DNA of 64,000 bases from Akkermansia muciniphila (GCA_945883695.1 CAMCYK010000003.1:1-64000); one strand, 5' to 3'; positions 8,174-17,652 are shown, counted from the first letter of the stretch. Made by a program: numbers and translations. Notes: a model not told the origin generated them from the letters alone.

Positions 8174-9883
8174 TCACTCACCGGCCTTGGCCGGCTCCGC
8201 GGGCGTCCCGCCGAGCGGCGCGAACGGGCTGCTGTTGTGGTAGGTATGGCAGCTCGTGCAGCGCTGGTCGATGCCGCCCTGCGGGCTGTGGCAATCGACG
8301 CAGGACTTGATGGAGGGGAGGTTGAGGTCGCTGGTGAGCCCGCTCTTCATCACGTCGTGGCAATCGAGGCAGGTGAGGCCTTTCTCGTGGAGGGAATGGT
8401 CGAATTTCCCGAGGGTCATCCAGCGGACAGGGACGCCGACCTTCTCGATCTTCGGCGTGGCGTTGTCGCCCTCGGCCTCCTTCACGTCATGACAGACGGC
8501 GCAGCCGGTGAAGGCGGCGCGCTGGCCATCGGCGAACTTGGTGCCCTTGTCGGAGAAGAAGACCATGTGCTCGAGATCCTCGCCGGTCTTGTATTGTTCT
8601 TCGATGCCGTCGCGTTTTTCCCTGATGTATCGGGCGAGCGTCTCGCGGCTGGTGATGCCCTCGACATCGCGGCCGAACTCCTCGTACTGGATATTGAGGC
8701 TGCGGAGAAAGGCGCGGACGTGGTAGGGGTCGCCGTGAGGCAGGGTGAGGCCGGGGGTTTCCTCGTCGAACTGGAGGGTGTGGCATTCGATGCAGTGCTT
8801 CCCGTAGGTGATCGGAAGCTGGTATTCGCCGCGGCCATCCTTTTCGTGGCAATCGGCGCAGTTGAGCTCGCGCGGAATGTTGCCCTGGCCCATGTGGACG
8901 GCGTGGTTGAACTTGAGGGTGTTGGTGTCCTGCACCTTGCCTGCAAGGCTGTCCTTGATCTGGCGGAACTCGGGATGGTCGGTGTGGAAAGCGGTGATGA
9001 CACCGGTATAGCCGCCTGGCGGTCGCTCGCGGGGCGGGACCCTCCCCTCGCCGCCCGACGCGGGTTTCGGGAACGCATGGGGGTTGATCCCCGCGCCGAG
9101 TTCCATCGACTTCGCCATGAGATCGGCGGAGCCGTGGCAGGCGGTGCAGTAGGCGTTGTCGACCGGGGGCATGAAGCCGCTGGTGCCGTGCTCCTTGTGG
9201 CATTCGTGGCAGGCGAAATCGGCCGGCATGTTCGGCTGGTGGAAATCCTTGCCCTGGTGGCAGGCGAGGCAACTCTTGTCCATCGCGGAGGATTCGATCG
9301 GGCCGCGCTTGATCAGGTCGGCGGGGGCAAGGCCATCCTTGAAGGCTCCGAGGGCTTTCGTGTGCCAGGAGTGGGCTCCGTCCTTCGCCCCATCGTGGCA
9401 GGCGGCGCAATTGCTGGAGTCGCCGGACATTTCCCGGTGGACCTTCCCGAAATGCTCGCTGGCGTGGACGCTGGAGATGGGGCCGGGATTGATGAAACCG
9501 TCGCGGATGTGGCGGCTGGTGCCGATGAGAAGCAGCAGGACGGTGGCGATGCAGGTGAAGACGATGGCGCGCTTCCGCACCGCACGGAGTGTCCGGCGCG
9601 GCTGGCACTTCGGGATCGCGTTGCAGCAGGTGCCGTCGGGAAGCGGACCTTTTTCGCACTTGCCTCCGCCGGACTTCGGGCGGGTGCAGGTCCAGTGGCC
9701 TTTCGACTCGCCCGCTTTGACGACCAGCTTCGGCGAGCACTCGCAGGTGGCGCGGCACCTGCCCTTCGGCGAGGGGCCGATCCTGCAGGGACAGCCCTCG
9801 CAGGCATGGCCGCATTCCCAATCCATGTTGGGGCGGACATACTCGTTGGAGGCGAACTCCGGGGATTTCGAGTCGTTTTTCAT
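8174..9883 (-). CDS. Membrane-anchored decaheme cytochrome c with N-terminal Cys-rich domain
   Basis: A 569-aa protein with ten CxxCH heme-binding motifs (CAACH, CLACH, CHECH, CTACH, CADCH, CIECH, CAVCH, CLDCH, CVDCH, CTSCH), all after a single membrane segment (FTCIATVLLLLIG, about 118-130). The heme region is therefore predicted to be periplasmic, anchored in the inner membrane. Before the membrane segment lies an unusual roughly 95-aa domain with 12 cysteines, including CGHACEGCPC (Cx3Cx2CxC) and CRATCEC, predicted cytoplasmic; it may bind metal or an Fe-S cluster, or be structural (inference). Many His residues outside CxxCH could be distal ligands. The ATG overlaps the stop of the cytochrome b gene by 3-4 bp (ATGA), so the two are coupled. 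It probably takes electrons from cytochrome b to the periplasm. Confidence 0.93.
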   Translation of the reverse strand: MKNDSKSPEFASNEYVRPNMDWECGHACEGCPCRIGPSPKGRCRATCECSPKLVVKAGESKGHWTCTRPKSGGGKCEKGPLPDGTCCNAIPKCQPRRTLRAVRKRAIVFTCIATVLLLLIGTSRHIRDGFINPGPISSVHASEHFGKVHREMSGDSSNCAACHDGAKDGAHSWHTKALGAFKDGLAPADLIKRGPIESSAMDKSCLACHQGKDFHQPNMPADFACHECHKEHGTSGFMPPVDNAYCTACHGSADLMAKSMELGAGINPHAFPKPASGGEGRVPPRERPPGGYTGVITAFHTDHPEFRQIKDSLAGKVQDTNTLKFNHAVHMGQGNIPRELNCADCHEKDGRGEYQLPITYGKHCIECHTLQFDEETPGLTLPHGDPYHVRAFLRSLNIQYEEFGRDVEGITSRETLARYIREKRDGIEEQYKTGEDLEHMVFFSDKGTKFADGQRAAFTGCAVCHDVKEAEGDNATPKIEKVGVPVRWMTLGKFDHSLHEKGLTCLDCHDVMKSGLTSDLNLPSIKSCVDCHSPQGGIDQRCTSCHTYHNSSPFAPLGGTPAEPAKAGE

Positions 9884-10716
9884 GGCGCGGATCCCGAGAA
9901 CGAATAGACGACGATCACGTGCGCCACACTGAGGATGAGCAGCGAGTAGCTCAGCGGGATGTGGGTGAAAAGCCAGACGCGCAGCGTGAACTGGAGCGAA
10001 TACTGGTAATCGAGCAGATGCTTCCGTTCGGCGAGATCCCTCAGCTTGTCCAGCAACTCGCCTTCGGCCTTCTTGGCGTAGCGCCCGATCTCATCGAACT
10101 GGGAGCGGTGCGCCGCCTGGGGAGCCCGGGAACTCCGCAGGTGCGCTCCGAAGTTGGCGGGCCTCGTGAAAAACAGCCCGAGTTTCCCGGTGTAGAAGTC
10201 CGCGATCACCGGCGATGTCTGACCGTCCACACCCGCCAGCACCAGCGCCTCCGCCTCCTCGCGGAGCCTGTTGCGGGCATGGGGGATCCGCTCGAACGGC
10301 GTCTCGAAACCCGCGTCGGTGAGGCGTTTCGGGAACGCGCGGCTGATCCAAAGCCCGATCACGCCGGTGACGAAGACGATGGCGAAGCACCCCGCGATGA
10401 TCTGGTTGAGCAGGCCGTGCGGCCATGAGAATCCGATGTGGATGAGAAAGAGGAATCCGGAGAGGATGCCGGCATACACGTGGAGTTGAAGCCAGGTGCT
10501 GACGCCGCCCATGCGGAGAAAGGGGACCTTTTTACGGAGGTTGAAGAAGGTGAGGAAAAGCATCACCCCGAACAGAATCCAGCCGCTGAGGAAGGGGTGG
10601 CGCGGATAGAGCGGCGCGAATTTCACGTAAGCCACGACCAGCCCGGCCACCGCCAAGGTGGTAAGCAAGGTGCCTGCGAGACGACGGCGGACCAGTTCTA
10701 TTTCCTTTTTAGCCAA
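9880..10716 (-). CDS. Membrane cytochrome b (multi-His, five membrane segments)
   Basis: About 278 aa, with five predicted membrane helices. Two helices carry paired histidines: LQLHVYAGILSGFLFLIHIG, and LFTHIPLS with SVAHVIVV. This is the pattern of a diheme or multi-heme b-type electron carrier related to ferric-reductase/cytochrome b561-like folds. A soluble loop of about 100 aa lies between helices 4 and 5. The start is uncertain: there is no ATG near the first helix. TTG 10716 (product begins MAKKEIEL) overlaps the upstream gene by 19 bp and puts a short basic stretch before helix 1; a non-ATG start slightly downstream, after AAGGA, is also possible. It sits between the ferredoxin-like and decaheme genes, where it would carry electrons across the inner membrane. 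Confidence 0.85.
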   Translation of the reverse strand: MAKKEIELVRRRLAGTLLTTLAVAGLVVAYVKFAPLYPRHPFLSGWILFGVMLFLTFFNLRKKVPFLRMGGVSTWLQLHVYAGILSGFLFLIHIGFSWPHGLLNQIIAGCFAIVFVTGVIGLWISRAFPKRLTDAGFETPFERIPHARNRLREEAEALVLAGVDGQTSPVIADFYTGKLGLFFTRPANFGAHLRSSRAPQAAHRSQFDEIGRYAKKAEGELLDKLRDLAERKHLLDYQYSLQFTLRVWLFTHIPLSYSLLILSVAHVIVVYSFSGSAP

Positions 10717-12455
10717 TGGGCGAGCGGGGTGATTCGGGTAAGGTCGGTGCGGCTGAGCGCGTCGTGCGGGCAGGCGTTCACGCAGGCGGGGCCGCTTTTC
10801 TGCTCCACGCAGAAGTCGCACTTGGTGGCCGCGAGAATGGGTTGGAACTCCTCGTCCACCAGGAACTCGCCCTTTTGCGAGCGTATCTCGACCATCCGGA
10901 TCGAGTCATAGGGGCAGTTGTTCGCACATGCGGTGCAGCCGATGCAGGTGGCGGGGTTGATGACCACCTCGCCGCCGAAGCTGGTGCGGTGGATCGCGCC
11001 GGTGGGGCAGCCGATCATGCAGACCGGATCGACGCAATGCATGCACGCGTTGGCGATCATCAGGTTGCCGATCATCGGCCCGTGGCGGAGGAAGCGGGGG
11101 TTGCCGTCGTGGGTGGCGGCGCAGGCCCGGACGCAGTCGTCGCAGCGGGTGCAGCGATCCATGTCGATCACCATGGCCTTGGTGCCGTTGAGGAAACGGT
11201 TCTCCGCCATGAATTCCATGAGGCGGGCCGGGGGCGCTTCACCATCCTCGCTGATCCCCGGGTCGCCAACCTTCGGCAAACGGGCCGGACCGAACACATT
11301 TTCAACCCACCCGAGGTTCGCGAATTTCTCCAGCGCGGCGGTGGGTATGAAAATGAGGTGGGCGTAGCCAAGCGAGCGGAGGGTGTGGACGGATTGCAGG
11401 CCCTCGTCGGAGTTCTTCCAATGGTTGGCGATTTCCCCGAAGCCGAACATGCTGCCCGGGCCGATGTAGTTGAGCGTCCGCTCCCCGCTGCCGAACTTCT
11501 GGCTGACGCGGCAGAAGCCGGCGCGGATCATGTGGATGCCATTCAGGTATTCGCCTTCCCTGACGATGAGCGGCTCGTTGTCGGACGTGGATGAACCGCC
11601 GTCCTTGGCCAACCGCTTGTAGATGCCGGACCAGTTGTAATCGCCGTGGGTTTCCAACTGGGCCTCGGTGCAAAGCTCCCCGTAACTCGCCTCGTCGAGG
11701 TGGCTGAAAAGCGGGTGGTGGCTGAGAAAAGACTTCAGCGAGTTCTCCCGGTAGATCTCGTCGATCCTCGCCTTCAGCGCGGGATCGTATTTCATGATGT
11801 CGCGCAGACCTTCCCAACTGAACTCGAGCAGGCGGGTGTCCGGCAAGGCCGCGACGATTGTCCTGGTGCGCGGCATGCGGCTCAGCGCGGAGATTTCCCC
11901 GAACATGCTGCCCGCGCCCATCTTTTCGGTGTGTGAGCCGGAAACAATGCGCGGGTAATCATAAAGGTAAACGGACCTGCGGCCGTTGCCGGAGAAATCC
12001 TTGCCATCATCACCTGCGAAGGGCGAGCGCCCCCGCCGGCCTTCCGGCTCCGGGTTGTTGGTCCAAAGCTGCGCGAAGCGGGAGACGAAACTTCTCTTGA
12101 CGCTCGGCGCACGGCCGAGGAGGCGGGGATCAATCTCAGGCCGGATGACGACCTCCACCTCGCCGGCAAGCACGAGGTAAGCGGAGGTTCCGTAGTCACC
12201 CTTCCTGATGACGATCTCGCCCGGTGAGAAATCGCGCACGGCGGAGTCGTATCTCAGGATTTCGCGGAGCGGGGTTCCGGAGGGAAACCGGGAGGCATCC
12301 ATGCTGGCGAACGGCTCCGATGCGAGAAGCATGTCCAGCGTGGCCTCGTCCATTTCGGGATCGAGCGGGTCGCCCCAGCGCTGGGGCCGGGCCGCCAGGC
12401 TGACGAGGTTCGCGAGGTTGGTTTCGGATTGCACCATGGCTGGGGTTTCAGGCAT
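10698..12455 (-). CDS. Double cyclic-nucleotide-binding-domain protein with four-cluster ferredoxin domain
   Basis: About 585 aa from ATG 12455, which overlaps the upstream stop by 8 bp (ATGCCTGA); ATG 12437 is an alternative. Residues about 40-200 form a cNMP-binding domain with a near-canonical pocket (GSMFGEISAL followed by RTRTIVA). Residues about 250-400 form a second, more degenerate copy (GSMFGFGEIAN, no pocket arginine). The C-terminus has four cysteine clusters of the DmsB/NrfC ferredoxin type: CTRCDDCVRAC, CMHCVDPVCMIGC, CIGCTACANNC, and CDFC followed by CVNAC. No signal peptide is present, so it is cytoplasmic. Between a flavin/[2Fe-2S] reductase and a membrane cytochrome b, it probably relays electrons, with flow possibly gated by a cyclic nucleotide (inference). 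An insertion of about 60 aa interrupts the first cNMP domain. Confidence 0.92.
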   Translation of the reverse strand: MPETPAMVQSETNLANLVSLAARPQRWGDPLDPEMDEATLDMLLASEPFASMDASRFPSGTPLREILRYDSAVRDFSPGEIVIRKGDYGTSAYLVLAGEVEVVIRPEIDPRLLGRAPSVKRSFVSRFAQLWTNNPEPEGRRGRSPFAGDDGKDFSGNGRRSVYLYDYPRIVSGSHTEKMGAGSMFGEISALSRMPRTRTIVAALPDTRLLEFSWEGLRDIMKYDPALKARIDEIYRENSLKSFLSHHPLFSHLDEASYGELCTEAQLETHGDYNWSGIYKRLAKDGGSSTSDNEPLIVREGEYLNGIHMIRAGFCRVSQKFGSGERTLNYIGPGSMFGFGEIANHWKNSDEGLQSVHTLRSLGYAHLIFIPTAALEKFANLGWVENVFGPARLPKVGDPGISEDGEAPPARLMEFMAENRFLNGTKAMVIDMDRCTRCDDCVRACAATHDGNPRFLRHGPMIGNLMIANACMHCVDPVCMIGCPTGAIHRTSFGGEVVINPATCIGCTACANNCPYDSIRMVEIRSQKGEFLVDEEFQPILAATKCDFCVEQKSGPACVNACPHDALSRTDLTRITPLAHWLKRK

Positions 12456-13797
12456 CAAGCACCATTCTCCCATTGGGTCGGCAGATACAGGCAAGGCAGC
12501 TGCCTTCCTCCGGCTCATCGCCGGGTTCGCCGATGTATTCGACATGGCCATCCTTGATCGCCACCTTGCAGCTCCCGCAGCCCCCCGAACGGCAACCCGC
12601 GTCGATGGTGGTGATCCCGTTGGCTTCGGCGAAATCCAGCAGATTCGCCACGGTGGGATCCCACATGAGTTTTTTGCCGGTGCGGGCGAACTCGATCTCC
12701 ACCAGCGACTGGCTTTCCTTGTCCGGTTTGCCCGCGGGCTCTTTCGGTTTGGTGCTCACGGTCGCGGGGCCGAACGCCTCGAACTTCACGTCCTTCTTCG
12801 GAACTCCCCATTCGTAAAGCCCGCTCACGAGGCTGTCCATGAACGGGCCGGGGCCGCACAGGTAGTATTCGTAATTGCTGGACGGCAGGACCTGCTTCAG
12901 CAGATCCACCGTGACCCGGCTCTGGTGGTTGAAATTCGTTCCCGCCGCATCTCCCTCGAAAGGACGGCTGTAGCAGATATGGAGCCGCATGTTCGGGTTC
13001 TTCTTCTGCAACTCGATCACCTCGTCCCGGAACATGTGGTCCGCGCTGTTGCGGCAGCCGAAAAAGAAATAGATCTCCCGCGGATCCCTGGTGTGGGCGA
13101 GCACCCGCGCCATGGCCAGCATGGGGGTGATGCCGATGCCGCCCGAGATCAGGACGACCGGTCGATCCATCTCCACATCGAGGTAGAATTTCCCGGAGGG
13201 CGCCTTCACGTCCACGATGTCGCCTTCCTTCACCTGGTCCGCGAAATGGTTGGAAACCGCACCCGGCGATCCGTCGGCGCGGACGTAGCGTTTGATGGTC
13301 ACCCGGTAATGGGTGTCGCTGATCGAACCGTCCGAAAGCGAGTAGCACCGCACCAGGGGCTTCGGCTCATTCGGGAATTTGAACTCGAAGGTGAGATATT
13401 GACCGGGCTTGAACGGCGGCAACCGCCTGCCGTTGTGGGGCGTGAGGTAGAAGGAATAGGTGTCCTCGCATTCCTCCACTTTCCGGGCGACGGTGAACTT
13501 CCGGTAGCCGTTCCACGCCACCTCGGGCGCGGCCTGGGCCTTCAGGTTCAGCAGTTCGATTTTCTTCCCCAGCGCGGCGAGTTCCAGGCGGCTTCGTTGG
13601 GACTCGAACGCGTGGCGACGGGCGGCCGCCCACCATTGTGTGGCGATGTAGCCGAACATGAGCGCCACCCCGCCCGCACCGACGATGAGGGCGGGATCCG
13701 AGAAGACGGGGGACGGGAGCAGGGTCTCGGGGTTCACATTCTTGGAGGTGCGGATGACTGGCGTCCGAGCCGGATTTCGCAATTGCTTCGAGGGCAC
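12448..13797 (-). CDS. Membrane-tethered FAD/NAD(P)H oxidoreductase with C-terminal [2Fe-2S] ferredoxin domain
   Basis: The GTG start at 13797 has a strong Shine-Dalgarno (AAGGGAGG, 5 nt spacing), giving 449 aa. A single N-terminal membrane segment (PALIVGAGGVALMFGYIATQ) is followed by a ferredoxin-NADP reductase module. FAD-binding RCYSLSD lies at about 152-158; the NAD(P)-binding GGIGITPMLAMAR and CGPGPFM follow. A plant-type [2Fe-2S] domain ends the protein (CRSGGCGSCKVAIKDG and CLAC). The order FNR then [2Fe-2S] resembles class IA dioxygenase reductases and flavohemoprotein-like reductases. As the first gene of the redox operon it is the likely entry point for reducing equivalents, passing electrons to the cNMP/ferredoxin protein whose start overlaps its stop. 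Confidence 0.93.
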   Translation of the reverse strand: MPSKQLRNPARTPVIRTSKNVNPETLLPSPVFSDPALIVGAGGVALMFGYIATQWWAAARRHAFESQRSRLELAALGKKIELLNLKAQAAPEVAWNGYRKFTVARKVEECEDTYSFYLTPHNGRRLPPFKPGQYLTFEFKFPNEPKPLVRCYSLSDGSISDTHYRVTIKRYVRADGSPGAVSNHFADQVKEGDIVDVKAPSGKFYLDVEMDRPVVLISGGIGITPMLAMARVLAHTRDPREIYFFFGCRNSADHMFRDEVIELQKKNPNMRLHICYSRPFEGDAAGTNFNHQSRVTVDLLKQVLPSSNYEYYLCGPGPFMDSLVSGLYEWGVPKKDVKFEAFGPATVSTKPKEPAGKPDKESQSLVEIEFARTGKKLMWDPTVANLLDFAEANGITTIDAGCRSGGCGSCKVAIKDGHVEYIGEPGDEPEEGSCLACICRPNGRMVLDA

Positions 13798-14005
13798 CGC
13801 CCTCCCTTGAGGGTAGAAATATTAACTTCTTTTTCCTTATGAGAAAGATCAAATCGGGGGAGCCCCGTCAACCCCCACTTCGGCAAGGCGGCGGCACCCC
13901 CTGTCTGTCAGGAGGTCCGGAGGCCCTGCCCGCCCCGCTTCGCGGCCCGCGGTTCAGGTGAATCGACTTGCCAGAATGAGGCCTGAAACGTTAGGAAGTC
14001 CTCAA

Positions 14006-15139
14006 ATGCGGGGAGGCTTTCAATTTATTGCGGCTGTGGTCTCGCTCTGTTTTCCGCAGGCCGCCCCGGCCGAACCGGCCGGCGCGTCGAGGGTGCTGGG
14101 TTCCGGATCCTGCGCCACGAGCGGTTGCCACGGCGGCGCGGGGCCGAACCGCGGGGCTTATCATATCTGGAAACGCGCCGATCCGCACTTCAAGGCTTCC
14201 GCGACTTTGACGAACGGGCAATCCAAGGCGATGGCGCGAAAGCTGGGGATTGCGAGTGCCGCGGAATCGGCAAGTTGCACCGTTTGCCACGCGCCGATGC
14301 GGAATGTGGAGCCTGCGCTGTTTGCGCCCTCCGGGAAGGACCAGGCCCAGGAGGATTTCTCCTGCGCGAACTGCCATGGCGGCGCCGAGGACTGGATCCT
14401 CTCGCACACCCGCCCCGAATATCCGAGGGCGGCTCTGGTAAAGCTGGGGATGCGGCCGTTGGAAAGCGCCTACCAGCGGGCGAACAGCTGCGTCGCCTGC
14501 CACCAGAACCTGAGCGACGATCTCGTGAAAGCGAACCATCCGCCGCTGATCTTCGAACTCGACGGTCTGCTGGTCGAGCAACCCAAGCATTGGCGCGAGG
14601 ACAAGGAGTTCTCCCACGCGAAGACCTGGCTCGTCGGCCAGGCGGTGGCGTTGCGCGAGACCGCGGCGCAGGCGGCCCGCGAGCCCGGCGATCGGAGAAA
14701 CGCGGAGATCGAGGCGATCAAGGAGCTGCTGTCTGCGAGCGCCACCGGCTGGGACGGCGGCGCGGGAGCGGATCTCGTCCGTGCGGCGGATGACTTCGCG
14801 AGACGGATTTCCGACGCGCCGATGACTTCCGCGCAAGCACGCTCGGCGCTCGACCGGCTCATGGGAAACCGGAAACCCTTCGAGATCGGCGCCTTCGGAA
14901 CGGTTGCGGATGAATACCGCATGTGGGCGGTCGGCTACTACGCGGAGCGCGTGGCGCTGGCGATCGACCGGCTGAACCAATCCCTCGTCTTGTCCGGCCA
15001 GAAAGCCGTGGTCGCCGAGGAAGCGCTCGACGGGCTGTTCAAGGCCGCGAAGCCGCCGAAGTGCTTTGACGCGGATGTGGCTGAACACTTTGTCAGGAAG
15101 CTCGATGGCCTGGCAAAATCCAACCCGGGTGCCGAATAA
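14006..15139 (+). CDS. Secreted tetraheme cytochrome c (c554-like), one CX4CH motif
   Basis: ATG 14006 is preferred (AGGA about 9 nt upstream, and the product begins with a signal peptide, MRGGFQFIAAVVSLCFPQAAPA); GTG 13958 and ATG 13976 are in frame upstream. The mature protein has four heme sites: an atypical CATSGCH (CX4CH), then CTVCH, CANCH and CVACH. The rest is helical with conserved His, resembling cytochrome c554-type multiheme proteins. It is periplasmic and probably shuttles electrons between the inner-membrane decaheme protein (divergent operon) and the outer-membrane complex encoded next. It is the first gene of the plus-strand operon, with a 36-bp gap to the beta-barrel gene. 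Confidence 0.9.
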   Translation: MRGGFQFIAAVVSLCFPQAAPAEPAGASRVLGSGSCATSGCHGGAGPNRGAYHIWKRADPHFKASATLTNGQSKAMARKLGIASAAESASCTVCHAPMRNVEPALFAPSGKDQAQEDFSCANCHGGAEDWILSHTRPEYPRAALVKLGMRPLESAYQRANSCVACHQNLSDDLVKANHPPLIFELDGLLVEQPKHWREDKEFSHAKTWLVGQAVALRETAAQAAREPGDRRNAEIEAIKELLSASATGWDGGAGADLVRAADDFARRISDAPMTSAQARSALDRLMGNRKPFEIGAFGTVADEYRMWAVGYYAERVALAIDRLNQSLVLSGQKAVVAEEALDGLFKAAKPPKCFDADVAEHFVRKLDGLAKSNPGAE

Positions 15140-15175
15140 TCACCAGGTTCCTCAATCCATGGAAGTTCCGAGGAA

Positions 15176-17650
15176 ATGACCGGCGGATTTTTCAAAACAG
15201 GCCGGCGGCTTGCGTTTTCCTGCGCGGGCGTGCTGCTGACGACCTGCTATCATCCGCCGCACAAGCGGACAGCGGGGTTGGATCCCGAGCCCGGCCAGCA
15301 GCGCCCCGACCGCCTGACCGCGCATCAACTCCGCGCCGAGACCGTGCCGGATAGCCCGGAGTCGTTTTCTCCGGACGCAGGGGTGCCATTCGACCGCGAG
15401 CCGCCGCCACCCAATCACGAGCTCAAGGCAGCGACCCTTGTCACGGAGGAGGCACCGCTGCGGCCTGCCGATTTCAATCCCGATCCGGGGGGCGCGGGCG
15501 CGCCGGACCCGGCCGCTTCCGTGAAGGCGGGCGATGCTCCGAACCCTCCGGGCGACGGCGCGGACGCGGAGGGTTCGGGGCGGTTCTTCGAGGACGACCT
15601 GGGCACCGGCGACGACCGCTTTTTCCCCCGTGATGCCGGCGTGCCGAAGGAATCCCGCAGATACTTCCCGGAGAGCCCGAAGATCCCGGACGATTTGAGC
15701 CTTCCGCGCCTCGGGGTGACGGGCCGCGAACTGGAATTCACGTTGGTCGAGGAGGTGGAGGATCTCTACGAGCCGGAAATCCCCGGCGCGCTGCTGCTGC
15801 CACGCAAGGACGTCCGCTACGAGGAGCGCATCTACGAGCACTGGCACGCGGGGCATCACGATCACGTCGAATACCCCGACCACACCAAGCCGGTCGAGAA
15901 CCGCTACCTCGTCCCGCCCGGCAGATGGGACCGCTACGAGGATCCCAAGCTCGCGGAAACGCCCTACGAGGAGAGAACCCCCTACCTGTGGCACCCCTAC
16001 TACCAGAGCAAGCTCAAGGGGGACATCCCGATCTACGGCCAGGAATACTTCGCGTCGCTCACCTTCCAGAACATCACCGAACTCGAGTTGCATGACATCC
16101 CGATCCCGTCCGGCGTCAGCACCGCGCGGCCGTTCAGTTCCGAGTTTTACGGGCGTGGCGATCAGGAGGTCGTGGTCACGAACACCAGCCTGACGCTCGA
16201 CATCTTCCGCGGGGAAACTTCGTTCAAGCCGGTGGAGTGGATGTTCCGCATCCAGCCCGTGTTCAACACGAACTACATTTCCGGTTACGAAGCGGGCGTG
16301 CTCTCGGCCGATCCCCGTGGCCTCGGCGTCGGCACGAACCCGCCGCCGGCCTTCGGTGGCAACCCCAGCCTCGCCAGCCCCGGAGAGATCGATTTTTTCC
16401 TCGATCCGTTGCTGTTCCCCGCCAGATCCGACTTCCACGACACGCGGGCGACCGACCGCTTCGAGAACCGCTTGGCCCTGCAGCAGTTCTTCTTCGAGAC
16501 CCATCTGCTGGATCTCACGGAAAACTACGACTTCGCCGCGCTGCGGGTTGGAACTCAGATCTTCAACGCGGATTTCCGCGGCCACGTCTTTTTCGAGTCG
16601 AACTGGGGTTACCGCATGTTCGGTAACTTTGCCAAGAACCGCCTGCAGTACAACATCGCGCTGTTCGATCTTTTCGAAAAGGAATCCTTCTCCGAGTTGA
16701 ACACGTGGGAAGACCGTGAGCAGAGCGTGTTCGTGGCGAACCTCTATTGCCAGGATTTCATGTTCGAGGGCTACACCGCGCAGGTCAGTTTCCTCGCGAA
16801 CTGGGACGACGGCGGGGGCGGCCTCACCTACGACAGCGCGGGTAACGTCGTCCGCCCCGCCCCCATCGGCACCATCGCCCCGCACCAGCTTGAGGCCTAC
16901 TATCTCGGTTGGAACGGAGAGGGCCACATCGGCCGCGCGAACATCAGCCACTCTCTCTACCATGTCTTCGGCGAGGACGAACTGAACGGCATTGCCGGGC
17001 GCTCCGTTGACATCAGCGCATGGATGGCGGCGTTGGAGATCTCCGTGGACGTCGACTGGATGCGTCACAAGTTCACCTTGTTTTACGGATCGGGGGACAG
17101 CGACGCTACCGACAACACCGCGACCGGCTGGGACGCCATCGTCGACAATCCGAACTTCACCGGCGGCCCCTTCAGCTACTGGCAGAGGCAGGGCATGAAC
17201 CTCGGCGGGACGGCCGTCGCACTGAAGCAGCGCCTGAGCCTGATCCCCGACCTCAGCTCCAACAAGTTCCTCGGCCAGTCCAGCTTCGTGAACCCCGGCA
17301 TCTTCATCGCGGGTGTCGGCGAGGAATGGGAAATCACACCCAAGGCGCGGCTGTTCGCCAACCTGAACTACATGCTTTTCATGGAGACCGACGCGATCTC
17401 CACGGCGCTTGTCACCGATGAGATCGACCGGGAGATCGGCTGGGATCTCAGCTTCGGCGTGGAATACAGGCCTTTGCTCACGGACAACATCCGCCTCTCC
17501 GCGGGTCTCGGGATGCTGTTCCCCGGCGCGGGCTTCAAGGACATCTACCGGGTGTCCTCGCCCGGCGTCGCCGGTTTCACGGCGGCCAACGCCGAGGAGA
17601 TATCGGAAGTCCTTTACAGCGGATTCTTCGCGGCAAACATGACGTTCTGA
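15176..17650 (+). CDS. Large outer-membrane beta-barrel protein (putative porin of a porin-cytochrome complex)
   Basis: 824 aa. The N-terminus is a signal with a possible lipobox (LLTTC, Cys about 24). A proline- and acidic-rich soluble region (about 25-280) precedes a long stretch of alternating aromatic/polar beta strands (about 290-824), ending in the outer-membrane C-terminal signature ...AANMTF with terminal Phe. The strand pattern and length suit a barrel of 20 or more strands; I do not recognise the exact family. It lies directly between a tetraheme and a secreted decaheme cytochrome gene (2-bp gap to the latter), the layout of porin-cytochrome conduits for extracellular electron transfer. 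Porin/multiheme cytochrome systems have been proposed from Verrucomicrobia genomes. The conduit role is inference from context. Confidence 0.85.
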   Translation: MTGGFFKTGRRLAFSCAGVLLTTCYHPPHKRTAGLDPEPGQQRPDRLTAHQLRAETVPDSPESFSPDAGVPFDREPPPPNHELKAATLVTEEAPLRPADFNPDPGGAGAPDPAASVKAGDAPNPPGDGADAEGSGRFFEDDLGTGDDRFFPRDAGVPKESRRYFPESPKIPDDLSLPRLGVTGRELEFTLVEEVEDLYEPEIPGALLLPRKDVRYEERIYEHWHAGHHDHVEYPDHTKPVENRYLVPPGRWDRYEDPKLAETPYEERTPYLWHPYYQSKLKGDIPIYGQEYFASLTFQNITELELHDIPIPSGVSTARPFSSEFYGRGDQEVVVTNTSLTLDIFRGETSFKPVEWMFRIQPVFNTNYISGYEAGVLSADPRGLGVGTNPPPAFGGNPSLASPGEIDFFLDPLLFPARSDFHDTRATDRFENRLALQQFFFETHLLDLTENYDFAALRVGTQIFNADFRGHVFFESNWGYRMFGNFAKNRLQYNIALFDLFEKESFSELNTWEDREQSVFVANLYCQDFMFEGYTAQVSFLANWDDGGGGLTYDSAGNVVRPAPIGTIAPHQLEAYYLGWNGEGHIGRANISHSLYHVFGEDELNGIAGRSVDISAWMAALEISVDVDWMRHKFTLFYGSGDSDATDNTATGWDAIVDNPNFTGGPFSYWQRQGMNLGGTAVALKQRLSLIPDLSSNKFLGQSSFVNPGIFIAGVGEEWEITPKARLFANLNYMLFMETDAISTALVTDEIDREIGWDLSFGVEYRPLLTDNIRLSAGLGMLFPGAGFKDIYRVSSPGVAGFTAANAEEISEVLYSGFFAANMTF

Positions 17651-17652
17651 CG

